A stretch of DNA of 56,288 bases, from NCBI GenBank assembly GCA_021202525.1, contig JAJQCV010000038.1:1-56288 (forward strand), in the 5' to 3' direction. Shown piece by piece: positions 9,715-17,501 of this stretch; positions within the stretch are counted from its first letter, which is position 1, and the number at the start of each line of letters is the position of its first letter. Under the pieces are notes generated by a model that saw nothing but the letters and a program-made list of their open reading frames with translations, had not been told where the DNA came from and ran no database searches. The DNA comes from Akkermansiaceae bacterium (GTDB lineage: Bacteria > Verrucomicrobiota > Verrucomicrobiia > Verrucomicrobiales > Akkermansiaceae). The translations under genes and the position numbers were made by a program.

Positions 9715-11955
9715 ATGGACTCAATTTACTGGATTATTATCGTAGCCCTGCTGCTTCTGGCGGCGTTTGACTTGATCAATGGCGTCGCGAATGACGCCGT
9801 CAACTTCCTCAACTCCGCCATCGGTTCCAAGGCCGCCCCCGTCCGGGCAATCCTTGCCGTGGCCTCCATCGGCGTCCTGGTGGGCGCTTGTTTTTCCGGA
9901 GGCATGATGGAAGTGGCCCGCAACGGCATCTTCCATCCCAACATGTTCAGCTACCATGAAGTGATGCTGCTGTTCCTGGGGGTGATGATCAGCGAGGTGA
10001 TTCTTCTGGATACCTTCAATACATTCGGCCTGCCCACCTCCACCACGGTTTCCCTGGTATTCGGCATTCTCGGCGCCGCCGTGGCCACGGCCCTTTTCAA
10101 GATTTCCAAGCTCCACCTGGCGGAAACGGTGTGGGACTTCATCAACACGGACAAGGCGTTTGAAATCGTCACCGGCATTCTTCTCTCCGTAGCCATTGCC
10201 TTCACGGTGGGTACCATCGTCATGTGGATTTCCCGCCTGGCGTTCACGTTCAAATACCAGTCCCGTTTCAAATGGTTCGGCTGTTTCTGGTGCGGCATTG
10301 CCATGACGGCCATCGCCTACTTTGCCGTATTCAAGGGATTGAAGGAATCCACCCTGCTGGACCGCGGCATGATTGCTTACATTGACCAGAATCTGGGTCT
10401 GGCGGTCCTGGTCGCCTTCGCGGGCTTCTCCGTACTCATGTTCCTGCTTCAGCACCTGTTCATGACCAATATCCTGCGCCTGACCGTCCTGGCGGGAACC
10501 TTTTCCCTGGCCCTGGCATTCGCGGGCAATGACCTGGTGAACTTCATCGGGGTCTTCATGGGCGGCCTGGACTCCTTCCAGTACGCCCGGGGCGTGGTGG
10601 CGGACGGCGGAAGCACGGCGTCCATCACCGCCATGGAATGCCTGATGCCCGGCAAGGGCGGCCCCGTGAACCATTACATCCTCTTTGCGGCGGGCTGCAT
10701 GATGATCTTTGCGCTGTGGTTCTCCAAAAAGGCCAAGACGGTCATCGCCACCGGCGTGGAACTCTCCCGGCAGGGGGAGGGCGGTATTGAGCGCTTCGGC
10801 TCCGTGCCTCCGGCCCGCGCCATCGTGCGCAGCGCCATTGCGCTGGGGCGCGGTGTGAAAAAACTCATTCCCGCCCGCATGCTGGTGCGCATGAACCACC
10901 AGTGGGACCCCGCTCCCCAGCCCCTGAATCCCAAGGACCGCGTGGCGTTTGACCTGATCCGCGCCACCGTGAACCTGACCGTGGCTTCCCTGCTGATCGC
11001 CTGGGCCACCGGCAAGCAGCTTCCGTTATCCACCACGTATGTGACGTTCATGGTAGCCATGGGCTCTTCCCTGGCGGACAAGGCCTGGGGAAGGGAAAGC
11101 GCCGTTTACCGGGTTACCGGCGTGCTTACGGTTATTTCCGGCTGGTTCATGACGGGCCTGGCCGCCTTTACGCTGGCCGCCATCATGGCTACGGTGCTGC
11201 ATTACGGACAAATATATGCCATTTTCGGCCTGCTGGCGCTGGTGGCCGTCATTCTGGTGAAATCCACCGTCATGCACCGCAAGCGGGAAAACAAGCTTTC
11301 TCCCGAACGGTTCGACCAGATCACGGAGGAAAACATTCTGGACGTATGCAGCCACCAGATCGTGGACAGCACGCTCAAGCTCCGGGAAATATACAACGAT
11401 ACCGTGGAAAACTTCTTCCAGGGAGACCGCAAGGCGCTCAAGGAATTGTCGGAAGCCGCGGAACGCCTGGCGCTCACCAGCAGCGAGCACCACAAGTACG
11501 ACATTCTTCCCATCCTCTACAAAATGCAGTCCCGTTCCCTGGACATGGGTTATCACTACGTCCAGGCGCTGGAACATTTGAATGAAGCCACGCAGAGCCT
11601 GGCCCAGTTCTCCGAATCCATCTTTACCTATGTGGACAACAACCATACGCCCTTCACCATTGACCAGGTGGGCGACTTGAGGGAAGTCCACTCGGCCCTG
11701 ATGAAACTGCTGGACGAATACTGCAAAATGCTCCAGACGGGAACCTACACCCAGTTCGATTACACGATGGTGGCGCAGGAGCAACTGCTGCAGCTTGTGG
11801 CCAAGGCCACCAAGCGCCAGATCAAGAGAACCCAGCGCAACCAGACGCGCACGCGTTCCTCCCTGCTGTATTTGAACATGCTCAATGAAATGAGATTCAT
11901 GGCGGTCCAGGTGCGTGCCCTGACGAATGATGAAAGGAATTTCGTGGCGGCGTAA
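9715..11955 (+). CDS. pit: PiT-family inorganic phosphate transporter with C-terminal PhoU-like domain
   Basis: The 746-residue membrane protein carries the two inverted PiT signature repeats, GVANDAVNFLNSAIG at residues 23-37 and AFAGNDLVNFIGVFMGG near 267-283, plus a second half of membrane helices to about residue 520. It should import phosphate by coupling to a cation gradient. From about residue 537 a soluble helical domain follows (ENILDVCSHQIVDSTLKLRE, then HHKYDILPILYKMQS), which resembles PhoU-like helical bundles. In most bacteria such a regulator (PhoU or YkaA/DUF47) is encoded next to pit, and here it is fused. The domain may tune transport to phosphate status, which is inference. 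The start is the first ATG after a 118-bp gap following the helicase gene. Confidence 0.9.
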   Translation: MDSIYWIIIVALLLLAAFDLINGVANDAVNFLNSAIGSKAAPVRAILAVASIGVLVGACFSGGMMEVARNGIFHPNMFSYHEVMLLFLGVMISEVILLDTFNTFGLPTSTTVSLVFGILGAAVATALFKISKLHLAETVWDFINTDKAFEIVTGILLSVAIAFTVGTIVMWISRLAFTFKYQSRFKWFGCFWCGIAMTAIAYFAVFKGLKESTLLDRGMIAYIDQNLGLAVLVAFAGFSVLMFLLQHLFMTNILRLTVLAGTFSLALAFAGNDLVNFIGVFMGGLDSFQYARGVVADGGSTASITAMECLMPGKGGPVNHYILFAAGCMMIFALWFSKKAKTVIATGVELSRQGEGGIERFGSVPPARAIVRSAIALGRGVKKLIPARMLVRMNHQWDPAPQPLNPKDRVAFDLIRATVNLTVASLLIAWATGKQLPLSTTYVTFMVAMGSSLADKAWGRESAVYRVTGVLTVISGWFMTGLAAFTLAAIMATVLHYGQIYAIFGLLALVAVILVKSTVMHRKRENKLSPERFDQITEENILDVCSHQIVDSTLKLREIYNDTVENFFQGDRKALKELSEAAERLALTSSEHHKYDILPILYKMQSRSLDMGYHYVQALEHLNEATQSLAQFSESIFTYVDNNHTPFTIDQVGDLREVHSALMKLLDEYCKMLQTGTYTQFDYTMVAQEQLLQLVAKATKRQIKRTQRNQTRTRSSLLYLNMLNEMRFMAVQVRALTNDERNFVAA

Positions 11956-12126
11956 GCGGGATATTCGGGGGAGGGGAACGGACCTTCCTTATTTTCTTCA
12001 GGAAAGGCGGGATAGTCTTGAACCATTCTTTTCCCGGTTATTTTGACAGAAAAGAATCATTCGGCAACGGGGAGAACGGAAGCCCCTTTCTTTTTTGAAC
12101 AGCATTGATTTTACAATGAATTAAGG

Positions 12127-12161
12127 AAAAACGGCTGCGGAAAAAATCCGCAGCCGTTTTT
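12127..12161 (+). terminator. Strong intrinsic terminator downstream of the phosphate transporter
   Basis: AAAAACGGCTGCGG and CCGCAGCCGTTTTT form a 14-bp stem with a short A-rich loop, ending in a T-run. The A-tract/T-tract symmetry would let it act on both strands. It lies 172 bp beyond the transporter stop codon. Confidence 0.8.
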
Positions 12162-12333
12162 CCGTTCGGAGATACTGTTTAAGGCTTGTGTCATACAAAA
12201 AAGAGAAATGTTTGAACATATTCACGTCCCGGCTGTCTCACCCATAACGGTTACGATCCGGATGCAGTGAAAGAGAGAGCACTTCATCCACCAAGGATCT
12301 CTCCGTCTTCATAGGTAGTTAGTTGAACAGCAG
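12162..12333 (+). ncRNA. Candidate small RNA between two terminators
   Basis: This stretch lies between a terminator at 12127-12161 and a second plus-strand terminator at 12334-12360. No plausible coding sequence is found in it in either direction. A terminator with no gene in front of it suggests a short independent transcript of up to about 200 nt. No known RNA family (6S, tmRNA, SRP, RNase P, tRNA) was recognised, and no clear promoter was seen. Confidence 0.3.
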
Positions 12334-12360
12334 CCCCGGCGAAGTGATTCGCCGGGGTTT
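12334..12360 (+). terminator. Intrinsic terminator without an upstream gene
   Basis: CCCCGGCGAA-GTGA-TTCGCCGGGG is a perfect 10-bp stem with a 4-nt loop, followed by TTTGTT on the plus strand. The minus side lacks a T-run. Confidence 0.75.
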
Positions 12361-12848
12361 GTTCGTTTCTATGGATAACATTCTCATGAAGTTGGGTGAA
12401 AATTGCCGTCAGGTATCCAGCTAGGCCGTGATATTGTGGAAAAGGTCCGCATGGGGACATTTGCCGTCTCTGACAAATAGGCCGTTACGGTTCCTTTTGA
12501 AATAAATCGGTATTCGGGCGCGTCCGGATGCCGTCAAAAACTGCCCGGTTATTACAGAGGCCATGTTTCATTAGGGGGGAAAAGATGCTTCTTTTCCGCT
12601 TTTAATGCGGGAAAACGTATTTCCGTCAAAGCATTTTATAAGGATGCACGAATTGCCGTCCGTTGATGGCTCCTTTGGAGAAAAAGGGGAGATGGGAGGC
12701 AGGAGCGTATCCGGGAAGGAATGCAATGGATACTGTGCCGGAAAACGGAGCAGAGCATGGGGGCGTACCGGAGATTTTTAAGAATTGGAGGAAATGGCAG
12801 GTGCATTTTTGCCTGAACGGTTTCATCATGAATTGTCGTTACGTTTGA
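12361..12848. other. Non-coding stretch before the thioredoxin-fold gene
   Basis: About 490 bp in which no gene could be supported. The short open frames present have no recognisable composition, start context or family likeness. Confidence 0.5.
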
Positions 12849-12877
12849 TTGACGCGGAGTGTCTGTCAGGGCATAGT
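12849..12877 (+). promoter_or_regulatory. Candidate promoter of the thioredoxin-fold gene
   Basis: TTGACG, a 17-bp spacer, then CATAGT. The -10 box ends 9 nt before the ATG at 12886, so the transcript would start within about 2 nt of the start codon. Confidence 0.5.
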
Positions 12878-12885
12878 GGCGCGGT

Positions 12886-14148
12886 ATGAAGAGAGTGCTT
12901 TGCGTGATCGCCGGTACATGCGGTTTGCTCGGATGGGCTTCTGCGGACGAGATAGGCATGAAGAATGTCCTGTCCGTCTGGAACAGCAGGCAGGCGGACT
13001 GGGAATCTGCGTTCAAGATAGCTGAAACGGACGCGAAAAGAGCGGAACTGCTGAAAAGCCAGCCGGACGCCGTCTCCGTAGCCAGCGACTTGTGGAGGCA
13101 GGTGGGCCGCGATCTCTCCAAGCCTTATGCCCTTCCGGCCATTGTCTGGTTCCTGGACCATCCGCAGGCCCTTGAGAAAGCATTTCCCAATGGAGATGTT
13201 GCCAGGAAGATCCTCCTGAACTGCCTGAATGCCCTGGAAAACAATATGGTGATGGAAAAGGGCGCGGGACAGGCGGCCCACGCGCTGAGCAATTCGCGCG
13301 ATTTGCGCTGCCGCACCATCCTGGAAAAGATCAAGGATTTGAACCAGTTCCCGGAAGACCAGGGGCTGGCTTCCCTGGGACTGGCGATGGTCATGAAGGA
13401 AAGTTCCGGGATGCAGCAGGATGACTCCCGCCTTGTCGCCGCCAGGGGCAGGCTTCTGAAGGACGCCATCATCAAGTGTTACGATGCCAAATTCGGCCCC
13501 GTTCCCGTCCAGGACCTGGTCAAGGAGGAACTGTATGAAATCCTCAATCTCAACATCGGCCAGACGGGGCCTAAAATCAAACTGCCTTCCTCCGCTACCG
13601 GAACCTGGGTGGAAATCCCCTCCGGAGACAAGCCCGTTCTGCTGGTTTTCTGGGACCCCTGGGATGCCATGTCCGTCAAGTTTTTGGAAAAGGCGGCCTC
13701 TCTGCGCAAGGAATTTCCGGGGATGACGGTGATGCCCGTGGCTCCGGTCTCCGAAGAAGGGGTGAAAAAGGCGCTGCTGAATTTGAATCTAGACATTCCC
13801 TCCCTGGTGGACGCCCAGGCGGTTGCATTCAAGGATTACCGCGTGGCCCATACCCCCCGGGTATATCTGCTGGACCCCCAGGGGAAGATTCTGATGCGCG
13901 GCACCCCGGATATGCTGTTTGACGCCAATCTTTATGCCGCCATGAACAAATTCGGAGGGAAGGAGGATGAAAAGGCTCCCCAGGCTCCGCCGGCTGCACC
14001 TGCCGCCGTGATTCCGGAAAGAATCAATTCACCGGACACGCGTGTTCCTGCGTCCCGTCCGTCCCCGGTTTCACGGCAGCCCGTTCGTCCGGCTGTTCCG
14101 GTAGCGCCTCCCGTATCCGCTCCCCCTCTGCGTCCCATTCCGGAATAG
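12886..14148 (+). CDS. Exported thioredoxin-fold (TlpA/redoxin-like) protein lacking the CxxC motif
   Basis: The 420-residue protein starts with a signal peptide (MKRVLCVIAGTCGLLGWASA), so it acts in the periplasm or on the cell surface. Residues from about 25 to 230 are a helical region of unknown role. Residues from about 245 to 350 have a thioredoxin/TlpA pattern: KPVLLVFWDPWDAMSVKFLE, VMPVAPVSEEGVKKALLNL, then the cis-proline region TPRVYLLDPQGKIL. The usual WCxxC is replaced by WDPWDA, so no thiol-disulfide exchange is expected at that site and a binding or structural role is more likely. The last 60 residues are Pro/Ala/Val-rich and probably disordered. The gene ends 7 bp before cca and may be co-transcribed with it. 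Confidence 0.75.
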   Translation: MKRVLCVIAGTCGLLGWASADEIGMKNVLSVWNSRQADWESAFKIAETDAKRAELLKSQPDAVSVASDLWRQVGRDLSKPYALPAIVWFLDHPQALEKAFPNGDVARKILLNCLNALENNMVMEKGAGQAAHALSNSRDLRCRTILEKIKDLNQFPEDQGLASLGLAMVMKESSGMQQDDSRLVAARGRLLKDAIIKCYDAKFGPVPVQDLVKEELYEILNLNIGQTGPKIKLPSSATGTWVEIPSGDKPVLLVFWDPWDAMSVKFLEKAASLRKEFPGMTVMPVAPVSEEGVKKALLNLNLDIPSLVDAQAVAFKDYRVAHTPRVYLLDPQGKILMRGTPDMLFDANLYAAMNKFGGKEDEKAPQAPPAAPAAVIPERINSPDTRVPASRPSPVSRQPVRPAVPVAPPVSAPPLRPIPE

Positions 14149-14155
14149 CCGTCTC

Positions 14156-15538
14156 ATGGAAAGAACCCCGATGAGAGCGGCGGCGGAAGCCGTGGCGCGG
14201 TCATTGGCCCGGGCCGGCCACCTGGTATATTTTGCCGGGGGATGCGTCCGGGACCGGCTGATGGGGTATCCCGTGAAGGATATAGACATTGCCACTTCCG
14301 CCCGGCCTGATGAAGTCTTGCGCCTTTTTCCCGGTTCGTGGGAGGTGGGCGCCGCCTTCGGCGTGGTGCTGGTTCTCCACAAGGGCTTCTGCTTTGAGGT
14401 GGCCACGTTCAGGAGGGATGGGAATTACAGCGACGGACGCCGCCCGGACGCCGTCTATTTTACGGATGCGTGTGAAGACGCCCGGCGCCGCGACTTCACG
14501 ATGAACGGCCTGTTTGAAGAACCTTTCTCCGACCCTCCCGGCGGCATTGTGGATTATGTGAATGGCGTGGCGGACATTGAGGCGGGCATTCTGAGGGCCA
14601 TCGGGAATCCGGACTGCCGCTTTGAGGAAGATTCCCTGCGCCTGATGCGGGCGGTCCGCTTTGCCGTCACCCGGGAAGTGGCCATGGAAGCGGAAACATA
14701 TGCCTCCGTTTGCAGGAACTCCGGTCTGCTGGCCCGGATAGCCCCGGAGCGCATCCGGGAGGAGCTGGACAGGATACTGCTGGCTCCGCGCAGGAGGGCG
14801 GGGGTGGAAATGCTCGTGGAAACGGGACTCATGAAGAACATCATCCCGGAAGTGTACGGAATGGTCGGTTGCGGGCAGCCCCCCCAGTGGCACCCGGAAG
14901 GGGATGTGTACACGCATACCCTGATGATGCTGGAAGCCCTGGGGGCGGACGGAAGCTCCGTTTCCCTGGAACTGGCCCTGGCCGTGCTGCTGCATGACAT
15001 CGGAAAACCCGCCTGCCGGGAGGTGGATGAAACGGGAAGAATCCGTTTTTCCGGTCATGACAAGGAAGGCGCCGTGCTGGCTCGTGTCATTTTGCGGAGG
15101 CTGAAATACTCCAATGCCGTGGTGGATGCCGTGGCGGACATGGTGGAGCGCCACATGCGCTTCATGCATGTCCGGCAGATGAAGAAATCCACCCTGAGAA
15201 TGTTCATGAATTCTCCCTTCTTCCGGGACGAACTGGAGCTGCACCGGCTGGACTGCCTTTCCTCCAATGGATTGATGGATAATTGGCAATTCGTTCGGGA
15301 CGCCAGGGAATTCTACCGGCAGGAGCCTCTGGTGCCGCCACCCCTGGTGACCGGGCGCGACCTGATGGCGCTGGGGTTTTCTCCGGGGCCGGATTTCAAA
15401 AAATGGCTTTCCCATATCCAGGAACTCCAGCTGGAAGGCACGCTGCGGAACAGAAGGGAGGCCTTGCTGCGGCTGGGGCAAATTGCCCCGGTGGATCAGA
15501 ATACACTTGCAGAGTACCTGGAAAAACTAGCATTATAA
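14156..15538 (+). CDS. cca: CCA tRNA nucleotidyltransferase / poly(A) polymerase family with HD domain
   Basis: The 460-residue protein has the class II nucleotidyltransferase head (GGCVRDRLMGYPVKDIDIAT, residues 28-47, with DxD metal ligands at 42-44), then EVATFRRDGNYSDGRRPD, RRRDFTMNGLF and EDSLRLMRAVRFA for nucleotide and tRNA recognition. An HD phosphohydrolase domain follows (LLHDIGKPA near residues 277-285, with ERHMRFMH further on). The expected role is adding or repairing the 3'-CCA end of tRNAs. Poly(A) polymerase activity cannot be excluded from sequence alone. The ATG at 14156, just after the preceding stop, was chosen; MRAAAEAVA at 14171 is an alternative. Confidence 0.9.
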   Translation: MERTPMRAAAEAVARSLARAGHLVYFAGGCVRDRLMGYPVKDIDIATSARPDEVLRLFPGSWEVGAAFGVVLVLHKGFCFEVATFRRDGNYSDGRRPDAVYFTDACEDARRRDFTMNGLFEEPFSDPPGGIVDYVNGVADIEAGILRAIGNPDCRFEEDSLRLMRAVRFAVTREVAMEAETYASVCRNSGLLARIAPERIREELDRILLAPRRRAGVEMLVETGLMKNIIPEVYGMVGCGQPPQWHPEGDVYTHTLMMLEALGADGSSVSLELALAVLLHDIGKPACREVDETGRIRFSGHDKEGAVLARVILRRLKYSNAVVDAVADMVERHMRFMHVRQMKKSTLRMFMNSPFFRDELELHRLDCLSSNGLMDNWQFVRDAREFYRQEPLVPPPLVTGRDLMALGFSPGPDFKKWLSHIQELQLEGTLRNRREALLRLGQIAPVDQNTLAEYLEKLAL

Positions 15539-15622
15539 ACGGACTCCTTTCCTGCGGAAGGAAGAGGGCATCGCCTGTCCCCTTCTTTTCCGGGGAAGGG
15601 TTGCATCAAGTCATATCAATTC

Positions 15623-17392
15623 ATGCGTCCGGTCATCTATCAACTGTTTGTCCGCCACTTCTCCAACATGGAAATGCACGGAGTGGACTGGGGAAGCCGG
15701 GAGGAAAACGGCTGCGGCACATTTAACGGGGTGACGGACAAGGCTCTGCGGGAAATTGCCAGGATGGGCTTTACCCACATCTGGCTGACGGGCGTGCTGA
15801 GGCATGCCACGCAGACGGCCCATCCCGGGTTGCCCGCGCAGCCGGAATCCATCGTAAAGGGGCTGGCCGGCAGTCCCTATGCGGTTCTGGACTACTTTGA
15901 CGTGGACCCGGACCTGGGCTCCGTTCCGGAATTGAGGATGGAGGAATTCAAGGCCCTGGTCAGGCGGTGCCGGACCGTGGGGCTGGTGCCTCTCATGGAC
16001 TTTGTCCCCAACCATGTATCCCGCGCTTACCTGGCGGACTGGGACGGCCATGACGACTTTGGGGAAGGGGACGACCACCATACGTTTTTTTCACCGGAGC
16101 AGGGATATTTCTACCTCACCTCCAACAGCCCCGGAGACGGCCCCCCCCTGCGCCTCCCGGACGGCTTGTTCGAAGGGGAAATGACCTTCGGCAGGGTGAC
16201 GGGGAACAATGCAGTGACATGGGAGCCGGACCGGTGCGACTGGTATGAAACGGTAAAGCTCAATTACGGCTATAACTTTCTGGCGGGGCTCCCGGCCCTC
16301 CGCCTGCTGCCGGACTGGACAAGCCCCAAGCAGAAGGTCCCCAAGACATGGAGGATCATGGACGATATTCTTTCATTCTGGCAGGGGCTGGGAATCGGCG
16401 GGTTCCGGTGCGACATGGCCCAGATGATTCCCATGGCGTTCTGGAAATGGGCCATTGCCCGCTCCCGCGTGCGTCTGCCCGACGTGTTTTTCATGGCGGA
16501 GGCGTACAATGACCATCTGAAAACCACTCCGGGCGATCCCTGTACCGCCCTGCTGGAATCCGGATTCAATGCCGTCTATGACGCCGATTGCTACCATCTG
16601 GCGGAACATGTCTATACGCGGGGGAACTGGGCCAATGATTTTGACCGCCTCTTCCGGAGTGAGCCCCAGTATTTGACCCACGGCGTCCGTTATGTGGAAA
16701 ACCACGATGAAAAGCGCGTCTGCTCGCCAATAGCGTGGGGCGGGACGGGGCGCACCATTCTGCCGGCGATCATGACGCTCGTGTATGCCTCCGGCAAGGG
16801 CCCCGTGCTGGTGTACAACGGGCAGGAGGTGGGGGAACGCGCGGAAGCTCCGGGCGGCTTTGGCGGTCATAATGGCCGGACCAGCATCTTTGACTATACC
16901 TGTCTGCCGCAGTTGCAGCCCTGGGTGGCCGGCGGCAGGTTTGACGCCTCCCTGCTGGACGAGGATTCCACGGAATTGAGGGACTTTCACGCGCGCCTGC
17001 TGCCCCTCCTCCAGCATCCCGCGCTGGACCGCGGGGATTTTTATGGCCTGAACTGGGCCAATATGAAAAACACCACTTTCGGCAGGGAACCGGCGGAAGA
17101 CACTTCCGGACACTGGGTGTATGCCATGCTCAGGTATCATGCCCATGCCCATTCCACGGTGCTGGTGGTGGGAAATCTTTCTCCAGCCATCAATTTCTAT
17201 AACCTCTGCATCTCCATTCCCCAGCATGCGTTCAACTGGTGCGGCATCCAGACGGCGAAAGTGCGCGCCAGAAACCTGATGGAGAAAGATGGGAAGGACA
17301 GATTTTTTGACAGGAGCGAACTGATGGACAGGGGGCTTCCCTATCCTCTGAAACCGGGAGAAGTAGGCGTTTTGGAGCTGTCCGGAGCATAG
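15623..17392 (+). CDS. Cytoplasmic GH13 alpha-amylase-family glycoside hydrolase
   Basis: The 589-residue protein starts directly with the (beta/alpha)8 barrel (IYQLFVRHFSNMEMHGVDWG) and has no signal peptide, so it acts in the cytoplasm. Family motifs are present: LVPLMDFVPNHVS (region I), GFRCDMAQM with nucleophile Asp near residue 262 (region II), FFMAEAYND with acid/base Glu near 292 (region III), and YVENHDEKR with Asp near 361 (region IV). It should act on alpha-glucans such as glycogen, maltodextrin or trehalose-type sugars; the exact substrate cannot be told. It follows cca by 84 bp. The start is the ATG at 15623, at the beginning of the barrel. Confidence 0.9.
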   Translation: MRPVIYQLFVRHFSNMEMHGVDWGSREENGCGTFNGVTDKALREIARMGFTHIWLTGVLRHATQTAHPGLPAQPESIVKGLAGSPYAVLDYFDVDPDLGSVPELRMEEFKALVRRCRTVGLVPLMDFVPNHVSRAYLADWDGHDDFGEGDDHHTFFSPEQGYFYLTSNSPGDGPPLRLPDGLFEGEMTFGRVTGNNAVTWEPDRCDWYETVKLNYGYNFLAGLPALRLLPDWTSPKQKVPKTWRIMDDILSFWQGLGIGGFRCDMAQMIPMAFWKWAIARSRVRLPDVFFMAEAYNDHLKTTPGDPCTALLESGFNAVYDADCYHLAEHVYTRGNWANDFDRLFRSEPQYLTHGVRYVENHDEKRVCSPIAWGGTGRTILPAIMTLVYASGKGPVLVYNGQEVGERAEAPGGFGGHNGRTSIFDYTCLPQLQPWVAGGRFDASLLDEDSTELRDFHARLLPLLQHPALDRGDFYGLNWANMKNTTFGREPAEDTSGHWVYAMLRYHAHAHSTVLVVGNLSPAINFYNLCISIPQHAFNWCGIQTAKVRARNLMEKDGKDRFFDRSELMDRGLPYPLKPGEVGVLELSGA

Positions 17393-17459
17393 GAGGAACC
17401 GGGGCGCGGAGCCCGCTTTTCCACGTTCGATATTTTTTGCTCCTGTGGGCGTTTTTATA

Positions 17460-17488
17460 ATGACGGACGGAATTTAATTCGCTATAGT
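17460..17488 (+). promoter_or_regulatory. Candidate promoter of the secretin gene
   Basis: ATGACG, a 17-bp spacer, then TATAGT, ending 14 nt before the ATG at 17502. This predicts a leader of about 7 nt with no Shine-Dalgarno. Confidence 0.5.
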
Positions 17489-17501
17489 CCCGAAAATTCC
17501 T

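Noticed and set aside
12162..12333. tRNA or known structural RNA in the interval between terminators
   Set aside because: No T-arm GTTCRA pattern, acceptor stem or other known RNA signature could be found.
12663..12848. 61-residue plus-strand open frame before the thioredoxin-fold gene
   Set aside because: No start context or family likeness; composition not convincing.
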